In this document: positions 50,546 through 62,000 of the stretch, piece after piece
How the letters are laid out: each line of letters opens with the position of its first letter
Numbering within the stretch: position 1 is the first letter of the stretch
Origin: Amia ocellicauda
Taxonomy: Eukaryota; Chordata; Actinopteri; Amiiformes; Amiidae
Direction of reading: 5' to 3'
DNA length: 64,000 nt
NCBI RefSeq assembly: GCF_036373705.1
Contig: NC_089863.1
Location: forward strand, 9,078,357 to 9,142,356
Made by a program: the position numbers and the translations under genes
Notes under the pieces: model-generated
The model's input: the letters and a program-made list of their open reading frames with translations, nothing else
Told to the model about the DNA's origin: nothing
The model's database searches: none

Positions 50546-50773
50546 TTCTGGATTTCTATTTTTTAATATTATTACTAATATTTATTTATGATGTAAAACG
50601 TATTTACTTAATCATAATCGTATTTTAGTTACTACTTCTCTATCTATTCTATCCATCGATTATTAATGTACATTATTGGTTATGATTTATCTTCATTTAC
50701 TATTTATTCATTACATTTTTTAACAATGTTTAATTGATCTATAGCCATATAGATAAATAGATGTTTATATCTA

Positions 50774-50777
<4 letters not shown>

Positions 50778-50832
<55 letters not shown>
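50778..50832. repeat. (AT)n microsatellite
   Basis: About 27 uninterrupted AT dinucleotides. Confidence 0.95.
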
Positions 50833-50839
<7 letters not shown>

Positions 50840-50847
50840 TTTATGTA

Positions 50848-50935
50848 TCACCTGTATGGTACATGCTTTGGCAATAGCTGTGTAAACATGTCAGGCCAAT
50901 TAAGCTTGTATTGAATTGTAAATTGAGAGAGAGAT
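50848..50935 (+). mobile_element. LINE 3'-tail fragment, + strand, followed by GA-rich tract
   Basis: ATGCTTTGGCAATAGCTGTG and CCAATTAAGCTTGTATTGAA match the same LINE 3' tail; GAGAGAGA follows directly. Confidence 0.55.
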
Positions 50936-52089
50936 GAGGGAGAAAGGAACAAATGAAGTAGAAAGATATATAGATAGGTAGGTAATTAGAGAGCGATAGA
51001 TAAGATAGAGAGAAAGACTGAAAGATAAATTATAGATATTTCTACAATAGAGGGATGGACAGAGAGACAGATCGATTTATTTATTAAAACAAATATTTAT
51101 TACCTACATTATATATAAGGCTAAGACCATTATTTATCACATCTTCTTTTATGACAAGTCTTCTTATGGAGAATACCAATTCATTTACCAATTCAAAACA
51201 AGTTTTAGTGGCCTGATGAGCTTTACAGGGGTAAAAACGTGGACCCACACTTAAAACCCACCGAGAAGTTAAAAAACTAAACTAAACTAAAAGAACAGTG
51301 TTTAAAAGTTAATAATGGTTATTAAAATAGTCTTTACAATTGTACAGGTCTTTACACAATACTGGTGTGTGTGTCCTGCAGTGTCCATCCCCGGGGCTGT
51401 GGCCCTGACTCCGGCTCGGCCCATTCATATGTATTGACAGAAGAGACGGAGAGAAAGGCAGAGCTGGACAGATAAGAGATAGACAGAGTGCAGGAGGCAG
51501 AGCGGTGCACAGATATGGAAATAGACGGAGCGCAAACCCACTCTGCTTGTGTTGTTTTTGTCATGCAGGTGGCTGCAGGCTCCGCGATCATTAGCGCCTC
51601 ATTGTGACCCCGACACATCATTAACACCTTGAGAGAAAGAGAGACAGCGAGCGGGAAAGAGAGAAAAATACTCCGGTCTCCCTCTCTTTTAAATTCAAAT
51701 TCAAAGACACCAGCTGAGCAGTCTCTGACATTTCAGCTTCCCTCTCTCTTAAATAATCTCTTAAATAATAATAATAGACAGGACTGGGTGACACCTTGCT
51801 CAGGAACACAGTCATTACACACTGAAGACATGAACACAAATTGACACACGTTTACATACATTTTATTAAGATTATTCTCCCTGCTCTCCCTTCCAACACA
51901 CTCTCTCCCCTCTGGGCTCTGCCGGTGTGGTCCGGTCTCTGTCCCCAGGCTGTGGCAGCTCAGTCTGTTCTGGCTCAGGGTCGGTCCCGGTTTGGGGTCC
52001 TTCACTGTGGTCCGGTACTGATCTGGGCTGTGGTCCCTCGGCTGGCTGGAAAGCTCATGCCTGTGTTGCTGTAGAGAGTCTGTATGCCA
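50936..52089. other. Intergenic, no gene seen
   Basis: AT-rich sequence with GATA/GAAA-type low complexity (50,940-51,080). A short TTAAATTCAAATTCAAAG at about 51,688-51,706 is another LINE tail remnant. Open frames in this stretch have no family resemblance. Confidence 0.5.
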
Positions 52090-52198
52090 TTTCGTAATGT
52101 GTTCAGTTTCTCTCTCCCCCCCTGTCTTACTTTCTCTCCCTGTCTCACTCTCTCTCTCCCTATTTCACCCTGTCTCTCTCCCCCTTCTCTCTCCCTGT

Positions 52199-53880
52199 CA
52201 AGTTTCAAATTCAAAGGAGCTTTATTGGCATGACTAGCACAGGAGTATTGCCAAAGCAGGTGCAATATAACCAATTACATTTTTTTTTTTGTTTTTGATA
52301 AGAATACACGAGAAATGGTGGGGAAATGGGGAGGTACAGACTGATCTGAACATCTGTCATACAGGGATAGATGGCAATGATGATTATGTTTAACAATAAT
52401 AATGATGATGATGATGATTGTGATAATACTAATAGTAATAAAAACAACAGTAATAATGACAATAATAGTAGTAATAATAATACTGCAATAATAGACAAAA
52501 TAATAATAAACAATAATAGTAATAAAATAATACATTTCAGTAATGATATACGCTGTAGTATATAGACCCATCTCTTCCCTGCAGTTCCCTGTGCTGAGGG
52601 TTCACCCCGTGTCTCTCAGGCTGTGACAGGCTGTTACATATTGGGCCGCTAGTGGGGCTGTGTGTCCCTCTCCCAGGAACACTGCCAGTTTCTGTAGCTC
52701 TGTTTGGGAAATGTGTGAGAGAGACAGTGATTTTGCGGAAGAATGTGTCTCTTGTTTCTTTGTATTTAATGCAGTGCAGGAGGAAGTGCATATCTGTGTC
52801 CACCTCTCCTGTCTCTCAGTGACCACACTGTGCTCTCTGTGTCCACCTTTCCTGTCTCACAGTGACCGCAGCGCCGGTCCTCTCTGTGTCCACCTTTCCT
52901 GTCTCACAGTGACCGCAGCGCCTATCCTCTCTGTGTCCACCTCTCCTGTCTCACAGTGACAGCAGCACCGGTCCTCTCTGTGTCCACCTCTCCTGTCTCA
53001 CAGTGACCACAGCACCGGTCCTCTCTATGTCCACCTTTCCTGTCTCACAGTGACCGCAGTGCTGGTGTGAGGCTGGGTGGTGTTAGTGGGGTTAGGGGCA
53101 GTGAACCTCAGGGCCAGCTGATTAGGGGGCTCTTTCTTGGGCTCAGCTCTTGGGTTTTTAGGGCTTATATTGTAGTGAACGTGAGCTGATTTTGAGGTGG
53201 TTTCAAAATTTGATTGCTCTTTTTTGAATATTGATGAGCAATGGATATCTGCCTAATTCTGCCCTGCATGCATTGTTGGGGGTGTTTCACTGTACTTGTA
53301 ATATGGTTTTTACAGAACTCAGACTGAAGGGTTTCTACTGGGTGTTTTTCCCATTTGGCATAGTCTTGCTGACTGAGTGGACCCCACACTTCACTGCCGT
53401 ACAGCGTGGATCACACTGTCAAATATTTTACATCAGATTCTAAAGGGTATATTTATTTTGTACAATTTCCGTCTGACGGCATAGAAAGTTCTTCTGGCCT
53501 TTTCTTTGAGTTCATTCACTGCCAGGCCGGAGCCCCCGACGCACTGATCTTCAGGCCTAAGTATGTGTACTGAGTGGTGTGTTCTAGGGCGGTGTTTCCT
53601 AGGGTGACATGGTATCTGCTTTCCTGACATCTGGAAGATCATTATTTTGAGCTTTTTCATGTTGACTGCCAGAGCCCAGGTCTGACAGTGCCGCTCTAGC
53701 AGTGCCAGCTGCTGCCGAAGCCCCTGCTCTGTGGGCAACAGCAGCACCAGGTCGTCTGCATAGAGCAGGAATTTCACCAGGGGCTGCAGACCGCTCCAAC
53801 AACCCCGCCAACTCATTAATGTACATATTAAACACCGCTGAACTCAGACCGCAGCCCTGCCTCACCCAGCGCCCCTGAGT
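52199..53880 (-). pseudogene. Non-LTR retrotransposon (LINE) remnant, reverse-transcriptase end
   Basis: Read on the - strand: a reverse-transcriptase segment (53,865-53,433) with GCGLSSAVFNMYINELA and the catalytic FLLYADDLVLLL box; then a segment with WGPLSQQDYAKW and a decayed CRAELG-like motif (53,390-53,165); then a zinc-knuckle region (CGHCETGKVDT, HFLLHC) expanded into a minisatellite; then a C-terminal stretch (52,800-52,540) and the 3' tail at 52,199-52,270. Several frame breaks show it is inactive. The 5' end (endonuclease and most of RT) is missing. Clade not certain. An AAT/GAT microsatellite (52,380-52,540) lies inside the 3' part. Confidence 0.8.
52798..53066 (-). repeat. ~47-bp minisatellite inside the LINE remnant
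   Basis: Six copies of a 43-48-bp unit starting GTCCACCTTTCCTGTCTCAC on the + strand. Read on the - strand, each carries the CGHCETG half of the LINE zinc knuckle. Forty-seven is not a multiple of three, so the array breaks the frame. Confidence 0.85.
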
Positions 53881-54070
53881 GTCTCTCTCCCTCTCTCCCT
53901 GTCCACTGTCTCTCTCCCCAGCCTCTCTCTCCCTGTCTCACTCTGTCGCTTTCCCCCTCTCTCCCTCTCTCCCTTTCTCTCTCCCCCTCTCCCTCTCTCC
54001 CTGTCTCACTCTCTCTCCCTGTCTCACTCTGTCTCTCCCTGTCGCACTCTGTCTTTCTCCCCCTCTCCCC
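53880..54070. repeat. CT-rich low-complexity tract
   Basis: Long run of CTCTCTCCCTGTCTCACTCT-like words adjoining the 3' tail of a LINE copy. Similar tracts adjoin other copies of the tail at 49.7 and 52.1 kb and continue at 54,895-54,970. Confidence 0.85.
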
Positions 54071-54880
54071 CTTCAAATTCAAATTCAAATTCAAAAAGAG
54101 CTTTATTAGCATGATAAGGTTACAACCGTTTGGCCAAAGCAAGTACAGGGGGCTCCACTGCAAAACATAGACCAGTGTCTTTTACACTCTTCTTGTCCTC
54201 CGCCTCCCCCTGCTCACACTGTCCACACAGTCTCTCCTCTCTGGGCTTCCAGGTCTGCCTGTGTCACCCTGTTTCTATTTCCAAGCTGCGGGCACTGAGT
54301 CTGTACTGTCCTTCACTCTCAGCAGGTACAGTGCCAGACTGTAGTCCCTCTGTAGAGAGCGGTAACACTGCAGTTCGTGCTGCTGCTCAGTTTCTGTGTG
54401 CCAGCGCTCCAGGTATTGTGCTCTCATCTTCTTGGTGATGTTGTTGATCCTGGTGCCCGCTGTCTGCCCGTTGGGGCTGGTGTGACTCTGCTCAGTGAGG
54501 GGCAGTGCCAGGGTACGAATGGTGCACTGTTTAGGGCCAAGCTCCTGGCTCCGCAGTGCTGTGTGGCAGTAGGAGTGAGGGTGGCTGTTGTAGAGGTGGA
54601 CCCAGTATTTCAGTGCCCTCTTGTGCACAGTGAGCAGCGGGGGGAAGCGGCCCACTTCAGCTCTGCATGCGTTACTGGCTGCGCTCCTGTGCAGCTGCAG
54701 CAGGTGTCTGCAGAGCTCCAGGTGCAGGCTCTCAGTTGGGCTGCTGTCCCACTTGCTGTGATCAGGGTAAGTTACATGGCCCCACTCTTCACTACCGTGC
54801 AGCAGGATTGGAGTCAATATACTTTCAAAGATTTTGAGCCAGATCCTCACCGGGGGCTTTAAGTTGTACAGTTATTTTTG
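54071..54880 (-). pseudogene. Second LINE remnant, 5'-truncated
   Basis: An uninterrupted frame of about 190 codons (54,850-54,275, - strand) encodes the part after the RT: LTPILLHGSEEWG, then NACRAEVGRFPPLL and KRALKYWVHL. It corresponds to the region at 53,390-53,165 of the neighbouring copy but is less decayed. The 3' tail at 54,071-54,130 contains AATAAAGCTC and ends in repeated GAATTT. Both copies lie in the same orientation. No start codon or RT core remains. Confidence 0.8.
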
Positions 54881-54975
54881 TATTGCATAAAACTCTCTCC
54901 CTGTCTCACTCTGTCTCTCCTTCCCTCTCTCTCTCCCTGTCTCACTCTGTCTCTCCCCCTTTCTCCGTCCCTCTC

Positions 54976-55117
54976 TGTCAATGCAGTCAGTCAGTGCTAT
55001 CAGTGGGTTGTGGTGGGTGAGGCCTCTCATTAACTTTCTGTGCACAAAACTGAGAGGCTCTATCAGAGCAAGACTGGTGAAACAGCGCCCCCTGCAGGCA
55101 GTGTTACAAAATCCTGA
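54976..55117. other. Intergenic, nothing recognised
   Basis: Short unique stretch between a CT-rich tract and a trinucleotide repeat. Confidence 0.4.
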
Positions 55118-55140
55118 TAATAATAATAATAATAATAATG

Positions 55141-55206
<66 letters not shown>

Positions 55207-55207
55207 G
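55118..55207. repeat. (AAT)n-(ATT)n inverted microsatellite
   Basis: About seven AAT units run directly into about 21 ATT units, so the tract can fold on itself. Long frames of Tyr or Ile across it are artefacts. Confidence 0.95.
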
Positions 55208-55704
55208 TTATACTAATTTTATTTAACATTATTATTGGTATTATTATTGTCCTGAACCTCACCAGTGGATAAGATATGACAAACAAGTTATTTGTAGTAG
55301 TATTAGTGTAAGTAATAGTATCAATATTATTATGACGTGGTTTTAAAACATATCATCATTTTTTAAACAATAGTTCTAGGATTGAAATGGGAAATCACAT
55401 GTGTTTTAAAGAAAGTACAATCCTCAGCGCTGAGTGGCTATGGGAGTATGATTCGCCACTGATTGGCTCTTGTATTGACCCTATAAAGACACCATGCGCT
55501 GCGCTGGAATGGGATGTGGAGCAGACCCCTATGGTTGTCAGTGGGATTTCTGTTGTTTTCGATCGATTATAAATCAATAATCGTTTTCTCATATCTGTAC
55601 ACAAAGCACAATCAATGCACTAGGCATCATGTTGAATCACTGTAGGATTGCACTGCGCTGTCTGCTAGTGCACTAACTGTAGCAGCAGGTGGTAGCCTAT
55701 AATG
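55208..55704. other. Intergenic, AT-rich
   Basis: No gene or repeat recognised. Confidence 0.5.
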
Positions 55705-56350
55705 ATGTATTGTAAGAACATAATGATTACAGTTTAACAAAGTGATCCAAGGATCCTATCCAGTCTATTTGTAAATGTTCCCAAATTTTCAGCTTCTACC
55801 ACATCACTGAGGAGTTTGTTCCAGATTGTGACGCCTCTCTGTGTGAAGAAGTGTCTCCTGTTTTCTGTCTTGAATGCCTTGAAGCCCAATTTCCATTTGT
55901 GTCCCCGGGTGCGTGTGTCCCTGCTGATCTGAAAAAGCTCCTCTGGTTTGATGTGGTCGATGCCTTTCATGATTTTGAAGACTTGGATCAAGTCCCCACG
56001 TAGTCTCCTCTGTTCCAGGGTGAAAAGGTTCAGTTCCTCAGTCTCTCAGTAGGACTTTCCCTTCAGACCTGGAATAAGTCTGGTTGCTCTCCTCTGAACT
56101 GCCTCTAGAGCAGCGATATCTTTCTTGAAGTGTGGAGCCCAGAACTGTCCACAGTATCCAGATGAGCTCTAACTAGTGCATTGTACAGTCTGAACATCAC
56201 TGCCCTTGTTCTCAATTCTGCACTTTTGACAATATACCCTAACATCCTGTGTGCCTTTTTTATTGCTTCCCCACATTGTGTGGATGGGGGAAATTGTAGT
56301 ATGCCGGTTAGTATCAGTGACAGTGTGTCGATTAGTCTAAGCAACCGATA
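55705..56350 (-). pseudogene. CR1/L2-like LINE remnant next to the ipo4 promoter
   Basis: Read on the - strand: KKAHRMLGYIVKSAELRTRA, then [14 protein letters not shown] (56,280-56,190), then frame breaks, then IQVFKIMKGIDHIKPEELF and FFTQRGVTIWNKLLSDVV (55,990-55,790), ending in the family 3' end with GTTCTTAC. This is the C-terminal half of a CR1/L2-type ORF2. The same family lies in nanog intron 1. It stops about 30-50 bp before the CpG-rich ipo4 5' region. Confidence 0.8.
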
Positions 56351-56379
56351 CACCTTAAAACCAATTGTTCAGTAAGAAC

Positions 56380-56642
56380 CACCACGCAGTGCCCGACTAG
56401 TCGAGAGCCTCCCGGGCCGCAGGGGGCGCTGTGCTCCGCGCACACCGGTGCTCCCTGCCCTCTCCGTCCGCAACTCTGCGTCTCCTGCGCCGCTCCGCCG
56501 CATGGGGCTGACCGAGCCGACGACACGAGTCTCCGCACTCCGCCTCTGACGCCCCAGCCGCCGCCGCCGACAGCCTCCCTCTGCCCGGCGGAGACCCAGC
56601 GCCCAGCCCCGGCGATCAGTGCGATACAACACCGCCGCCACC
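56380..56642 (+). promoter_or_regulatory. ipo4 promoter and 5'UTR
   Basis: GC- and CpG-rich block ending in the strong start context GCCGCCACCATGA. No TATA box. It begins right after the LINE remnant, so the promoter appears compact (~260 bp). Confidence 0.6.
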
Positions 56643-57583
56643 ATGACGGAGGAGCTGGAGAGCGTACTGTCCCAGCTCACCCAGCCCGACAACGCTGTCA
56701 TCCAGCGGGTAACAGGCTCTGCGTCTCCGTCCACGTTGCTCTGTAATGCACATATTTCTACTGTTAGAGGAGTTGCTCGCCGTGGGAAGCTGTCTTTGAG
56801 GGCGGGGGGAGACGTTTCCCCTCGGCGGGGCAGCTGTTGCGCTTCAGCACGGGTTCAAGTTTGCTTTAAGAGTGAAGTTGGTGATGGCTGACGCGGTGAC
56901 GCCGGTGGTCTGATGTGAGACACTGATGCATCAGCAGAGTGTCCGCCGAGCCCGTTTGTTACATTGTATCAGTGCCTCATTCGGTCTGATATGACCGTCT
57001 GTGACGTGTATGTGCGTGCATCTGTAACTTTGTGTGTTAATGTGTGTCTTTGTCAATGTGTGTGTGTGTGTGTGTCCAGGCTACAGCTCAGTTGAGGCAG
57101 GCCTTCAAAGACCCGGCTGTGATCCCAGCACTGTGCGCCATCATGACAGGCTCCGCTGACCCACAGGTAACCACCGTCCCGCCCCACTGAAGCACCTTCA
57201 TTGTCCCTCCTCACTGACACAGTGTACCCCCTCCTCACTGACACAGTGTACCCCCTCCTCACTGACACAGTGTACCCCCTCCTCACTGACACAGTGTACC
57301 CCCTCCTCACTGACACACTGTACCCCCTCCTCACTGACACACTGTACCCCCTCCTCACTGACACTGTCCCCCGCCACTGACCTTGTCCTCATAATGACCT
57401 TGTCCTCCCTCTCAGATCCGTCAGTCCGCTGCGGTGATGTTGAGGATGCGAGTGAATAAACACTGGAAGAAGATCATCCCAGAGCACCGCGAGAGGTGAG
57501 GGGCTGCTACACACACACACACACACACACACACAACACTGATGCACACACACAATTTCCAGGGTCAGTGTCAGTCTGTATTA

Positions 57584-57643
<60 letters not shown>

Positions 57644-58972
57644 CTGAAGGCTGTGGTCCTGCAAGCATTCCAGCAGGAGACGGAGTGAGTATCTGAGCTC
57701 TGCGGCCCTCTTCCCACTTGTGTATCCGTCAGTCAAAATGTGTTAACCCCTCTCTCTTGTTCACTCTCTCTATCTCTCTCTCAGGCACAAGGTGCGTCAC
57801 TCTCTCTCTCAGCTGGCTGCCATGATGGTAAAGCACGAGACCCCGGATCGCTGGCCCGCCCTCCTCGCCCTGCTCAACCAATCCACCAAGAGCAGCAACC
57901 CTCACGACAGACAGGTACACACTCACACACACACACACACACACAGTCCAGTCATTCACTCAGCATTAATGTCCTGTAGTGTCTATGTAATCAGCCAGTT
58001 GGTGTGACTGTGTTAATCTCTCTCTCCCTCTCTCTCTCTCCCCCTCTCTCCGCAGGTGGGTCTGCTTCTGCTCAGTAAGGTTGTGGAGTCGAACCCAGAG
58101 CCGTTTGCGCCGCACTACCGCCAGCTGCTCCAGCTCTTCCACAGCAGCCTGCAGGACCTGGGCAACCCCACCGCCCTGTACTACAGCATCCAGAGCCTGA
58201 CGGCCATCACGGCCCACACCGGCACCGAGCACCTGGTGAGCCCGGGGAGGGGGTGTGATTGTGTAGTGTGTGTGTAGTGTACAGTGTTTGTGTGTGGTGT
58301 GTGTACGGTGTGTAGCGTGATTGTGTGTGTAGTGTGACAGCTGTGTGTGTGCAGTGTACGGTGTGTAGCGTGATTGTGTGTAATGTGACAGCTGTGTGAG
58401 TGCAGTGTACAGTGTGTAGTGTGATTGTGTGTGGTGTGTAATGTGACAGCTGTGTGTGCAGTGTACAGTGTGTAGCATGATTGTGTGTGCAATGTGACAG
58501 CTGTGTGAGTGCAGTGTACAGTGTGTAGTGTGATTGTGTGTGGTGTGTAATGTGACAGCTGTGTGTGCAGTGTTCAGTGTGTAGTGTGATTGTGTGTGGT
58601 GTGTAATGTGAGAGCTGTGTGTGTGCAGTGTACAGTAGCGTGATCGTGTGTGGAATGTGACAGCTGTGCGTGTACAGTGTAGCATGACTGATTGTGTGTT
58701 GTGTAATGTGACAGCTGTGTGTGTGCAATGTACAGTGTGTAGTGTGATTGTGTGTAATGTGACAGCTGTGTGTGTGCAGTGTACTGTGTGTAGCATGATT
58801 GTGTGTGTAATGTAACAGTTGTTTGTTGCAGAATCTGATGCGGTCAATCGTGCCCAAGCTGATTGTGGCCATTAAGCAGCTTATCATCACTGACCAGGTG
58901 AGCACTGACCCCCACTGACCCCCGCTGACCCCCACTGTCCCCTGTGTCCCCTGTCTCCGTGCTGAGGGTTCA

Positions 58973-59003
<31 letters not shown>

Positions 59004-62000
59004 CGCAGGTCCAGGCCAGCGAGGCGATGGAGGTGTTTGACGAGATGATGGAGAGCGAGGTGTCCATCGTGGTGCCGCACATCGCGGACATCGTGCGCTT
59101 CTGCCTGGAGGTCAGTCCCAGTGCGCGGCCTGTGTGTGTTACAGTGCGTGGGTGTTGCAGGTGGGAGGCTGTGACAGGGTGTATGGTGTTGTGTATGTTA
59201 GTGTGTTTGAGTTCATGGGTGTTGCAGGTGAGTGACTGTGCCATGTTTGTTTGTTTGTGAGTGAGTTGCCACTGTGTGCAAGTGTGTGTTGTACAGTGCT
59301 AAAGTGTGTGTGTGTGTGTTGTACAGTGTTACAGTGTGTGTGTGTGTGTGTGTTGCAGGTGGGTGCGGACGTGTCTCTCAGTGACTCGCTGAGTGTGCAA
59401 GTGTGTGTTGTACATGTGTTAGTGTGTGTTGTACAGTGTTAAAGTGTGTGTGTGTATGTGTGTTGTACAGTGTGTTACAGTGTGTGTGTTGTACAGTGTG
59501 TTACAGTGTGTGTGTGTTGCAGGTGGGTGCGGACGTGTCTCTCAGTGACTCGCTGAGTGTGCAAGTGTGTGTTGTACATGTGTTAGTGTGTGTTGTACAG
59601 TGTTAAAGTGTGTGTGTTGTACAGTGTTAAAGTGTGTGTGTTCTACAGTGTGTTACAGTGTGTGTGTTGTACAGTGTGTTACAGTGTGTGTGTTGTACAG
59701 TGTGTTACAGTGTGTGTGTGTGTGTGTGTTGTACAGTGTTACAGTGTGTGTGTGTTGCAGGTGGGTGCGGACGTGTCTCTCAGTGACTCGCTGCGGGTGA
59801 AGGCTCTCTCCGTCATCGCCGGGCTAATCCGACTGAAGAGCAAGGTAACTGTGTGTGTGTGTGTGTGTGTACTCCTGCAGCTGTGGTGCAGTTTGTGTCT
59901 GTACAGCTGTGTGTGTGTGTGTGTGTGTGTGTTAACACCTCTCCCTCCCTTCTTCTCTCTCTGTGCAGTCCGTGCTGAAACAGAAGCTGCTGGCACCCAT
60001 CCTGCAGACGGTGTTCCCGGTACTGAGCGCGGCGCCCCCCGCTGGCCAGGAGGACCCGGAGGACGAGGAGCCAGACAGTGAGGACCCGGGCGAGGGCAGC
60101 GAGACGCCCAAGCACTACGCAGCGCAGGTACCACCCCCGCCGATCAGCCATCCATAGTCATCCTCACTCGCTGCAGATTAATAACACGTCTCTGTCCGCA
60201 GGTCATCGACACGCTGGCCCTGCACCTGCCCCCAGAGAAGCTCTTCAGCCAGCTGGTCAGTCCGTCTCCTGTGTGTGTGTCTCTGGGTCTTTGTGCATCT
60301 GTGTGTTTGTCTCTCCATGTGTCTGTACTGGTTCAGTGACTTTCTATATTAACACCTCCCTCTCTCTCTCTCTCTCTCTCTCTCAGACCCCTCTGACCCA
60401 GGCCGCTCTGCAGAGTGACAGCCCTTATGACAAGAAGGCGGGGCTCATGTGTCTGGCGGTGCTGGCCGAGGGCTGCGCTGACCACATGCGCACCAAGTGA
60501 GGCTTGTTAGCACAGTAATTAACACTCGTTAGCGCTGATTGACACTGTGACTGATGTGCACCTGGTCTCTCACTGCAGTGTACTGGGGTGTCAGGTCAGC
60601 TCGGTCCGTCGGGGCAGTGGGTTGAATCATATTACTGAAAAGCTTCCTCCCCCTCTCTCCTCCTGCTCTCCATCCCTCTCTCTCTCTCTCCCAGGCTGCT
60701 GTCCTCCGTGCTGCAGGTGGTGTGTCGCGCTCTGGGGGACGAGAGTCAGGTGGTGCGCAGCGCTGCCCTCTTCGCTCTGGGACAGTTCTCTGAGCACCTG
60801 CAGGTACTCCCTCTCTCCCTCCTCCTTCCTCCCCCTCTCTCCCACTGTCTCCGTCTTTCTCTCCTCATCTCCTTCCATCCATCTTTCTCTTTATGTCTTT
60901 ATTGACATCGCTCTGTCAGTTCAGCTCCATCTCCCTCCCTCCCCCTCTCCTTTCAATCCTATAAAAGCTTTATTATAAATGTCACTATAAATGTCTCTCT
61001 TTCTCTTTTTCTCTCTGTCTCTCTCAGCCGGACATCAGCAAGTACAGTAGTGATCTGATGCCGCTTTTGCTAGGTTACCTCTCAGGGCTGGACAGCCGGC
61101 GCGGGGGTCACCTGTCCAAGGCCTTCTATGCCCTGGAGAACTTCGTGGAAAACCTCGGTGAGATGACACTGTCCCTCTACCTGCCTGTGTATCTCTCTCT
61201 GTCTCTCTCTCTCTGTCTTAACCCCATCTTCCCTCTCTCTCTGTCCAGGGGAGGAGGTGCAGCCCTACCTGCCCACGCTAATGGAGAGGATGCTGTCGGC
61301 ACTGAGTGGGGCCGAGAGCCTGCGGGTGAAGGAGCTGGCTGTCAGCGCCATCGCCGCCATCGGTACCCGCGCTGTCCCCCTGTCTGTCTGTCTCTGCCTG
61401 TCCGTCCCCGGGTCCCCCCTGTCTGTGTGTGTCTATAGTTGTGTGTGAGAAATCTGGGAATGGTCAGGACTCTTAACACTCCCTCCCTCTCCCTCTCAGC
61501 CAATGCTGCCAAGGAGCTGCTGGTGCCGTACTTCCCCCCAGTGATCGACAGTCTGAAGGGCTTCCTGACGGACATGCGGGAGGAGGCCCGGGCCCTGCAG
61601 ACACAGGCACTGGGTACAAGCCGTCCGTCTGTCCGTCTCTGCGTCTGTCTCAGTGATATGATGACCATTAGGGATGTGAAGGAGCTGACAGAAATCTTAA
61701 GTTGTTAACATATATCTAATACCATATTACAAGTCACTTTACTACTTAGTACATGTATTTTCAGAAACACAAGCCGCTCTGCTGTGTTAGGCAGTAGCTG
61801 CTGCGATGGGAGTTTACATGCAGGGGTGAAGTGATGATTTGCACATTTAGCATCAGGTTTGCAGCCATGAAAAATGGTCACATAGAAGTACGAGTTCAAT
61901 ACCAAATACTCGAGTTATGAGACGTCATTTACATCAATTCAGACCAAATAGATTGAGCAAGGAAATGTTTTAGGTATATTTATTTATCATTTTAAATATT

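Noticed and set aside
54377-54862. 161-codon + strand frame
   Set aside because: Antisense shadow of the LINE C-terminal coding segment, which has the recognisable motifs on the - strand.
55104-55286. Poly-Ile and poly-Tyr frames
   Set aside because: Translation of an ATT microsatellite.
58207-59244. 345-codon His/Thr-rich frame antisense to ipo4
   Set aside because: Reads through the intron 6 GT-rich minisatellite and ipo4 exons; no domain.
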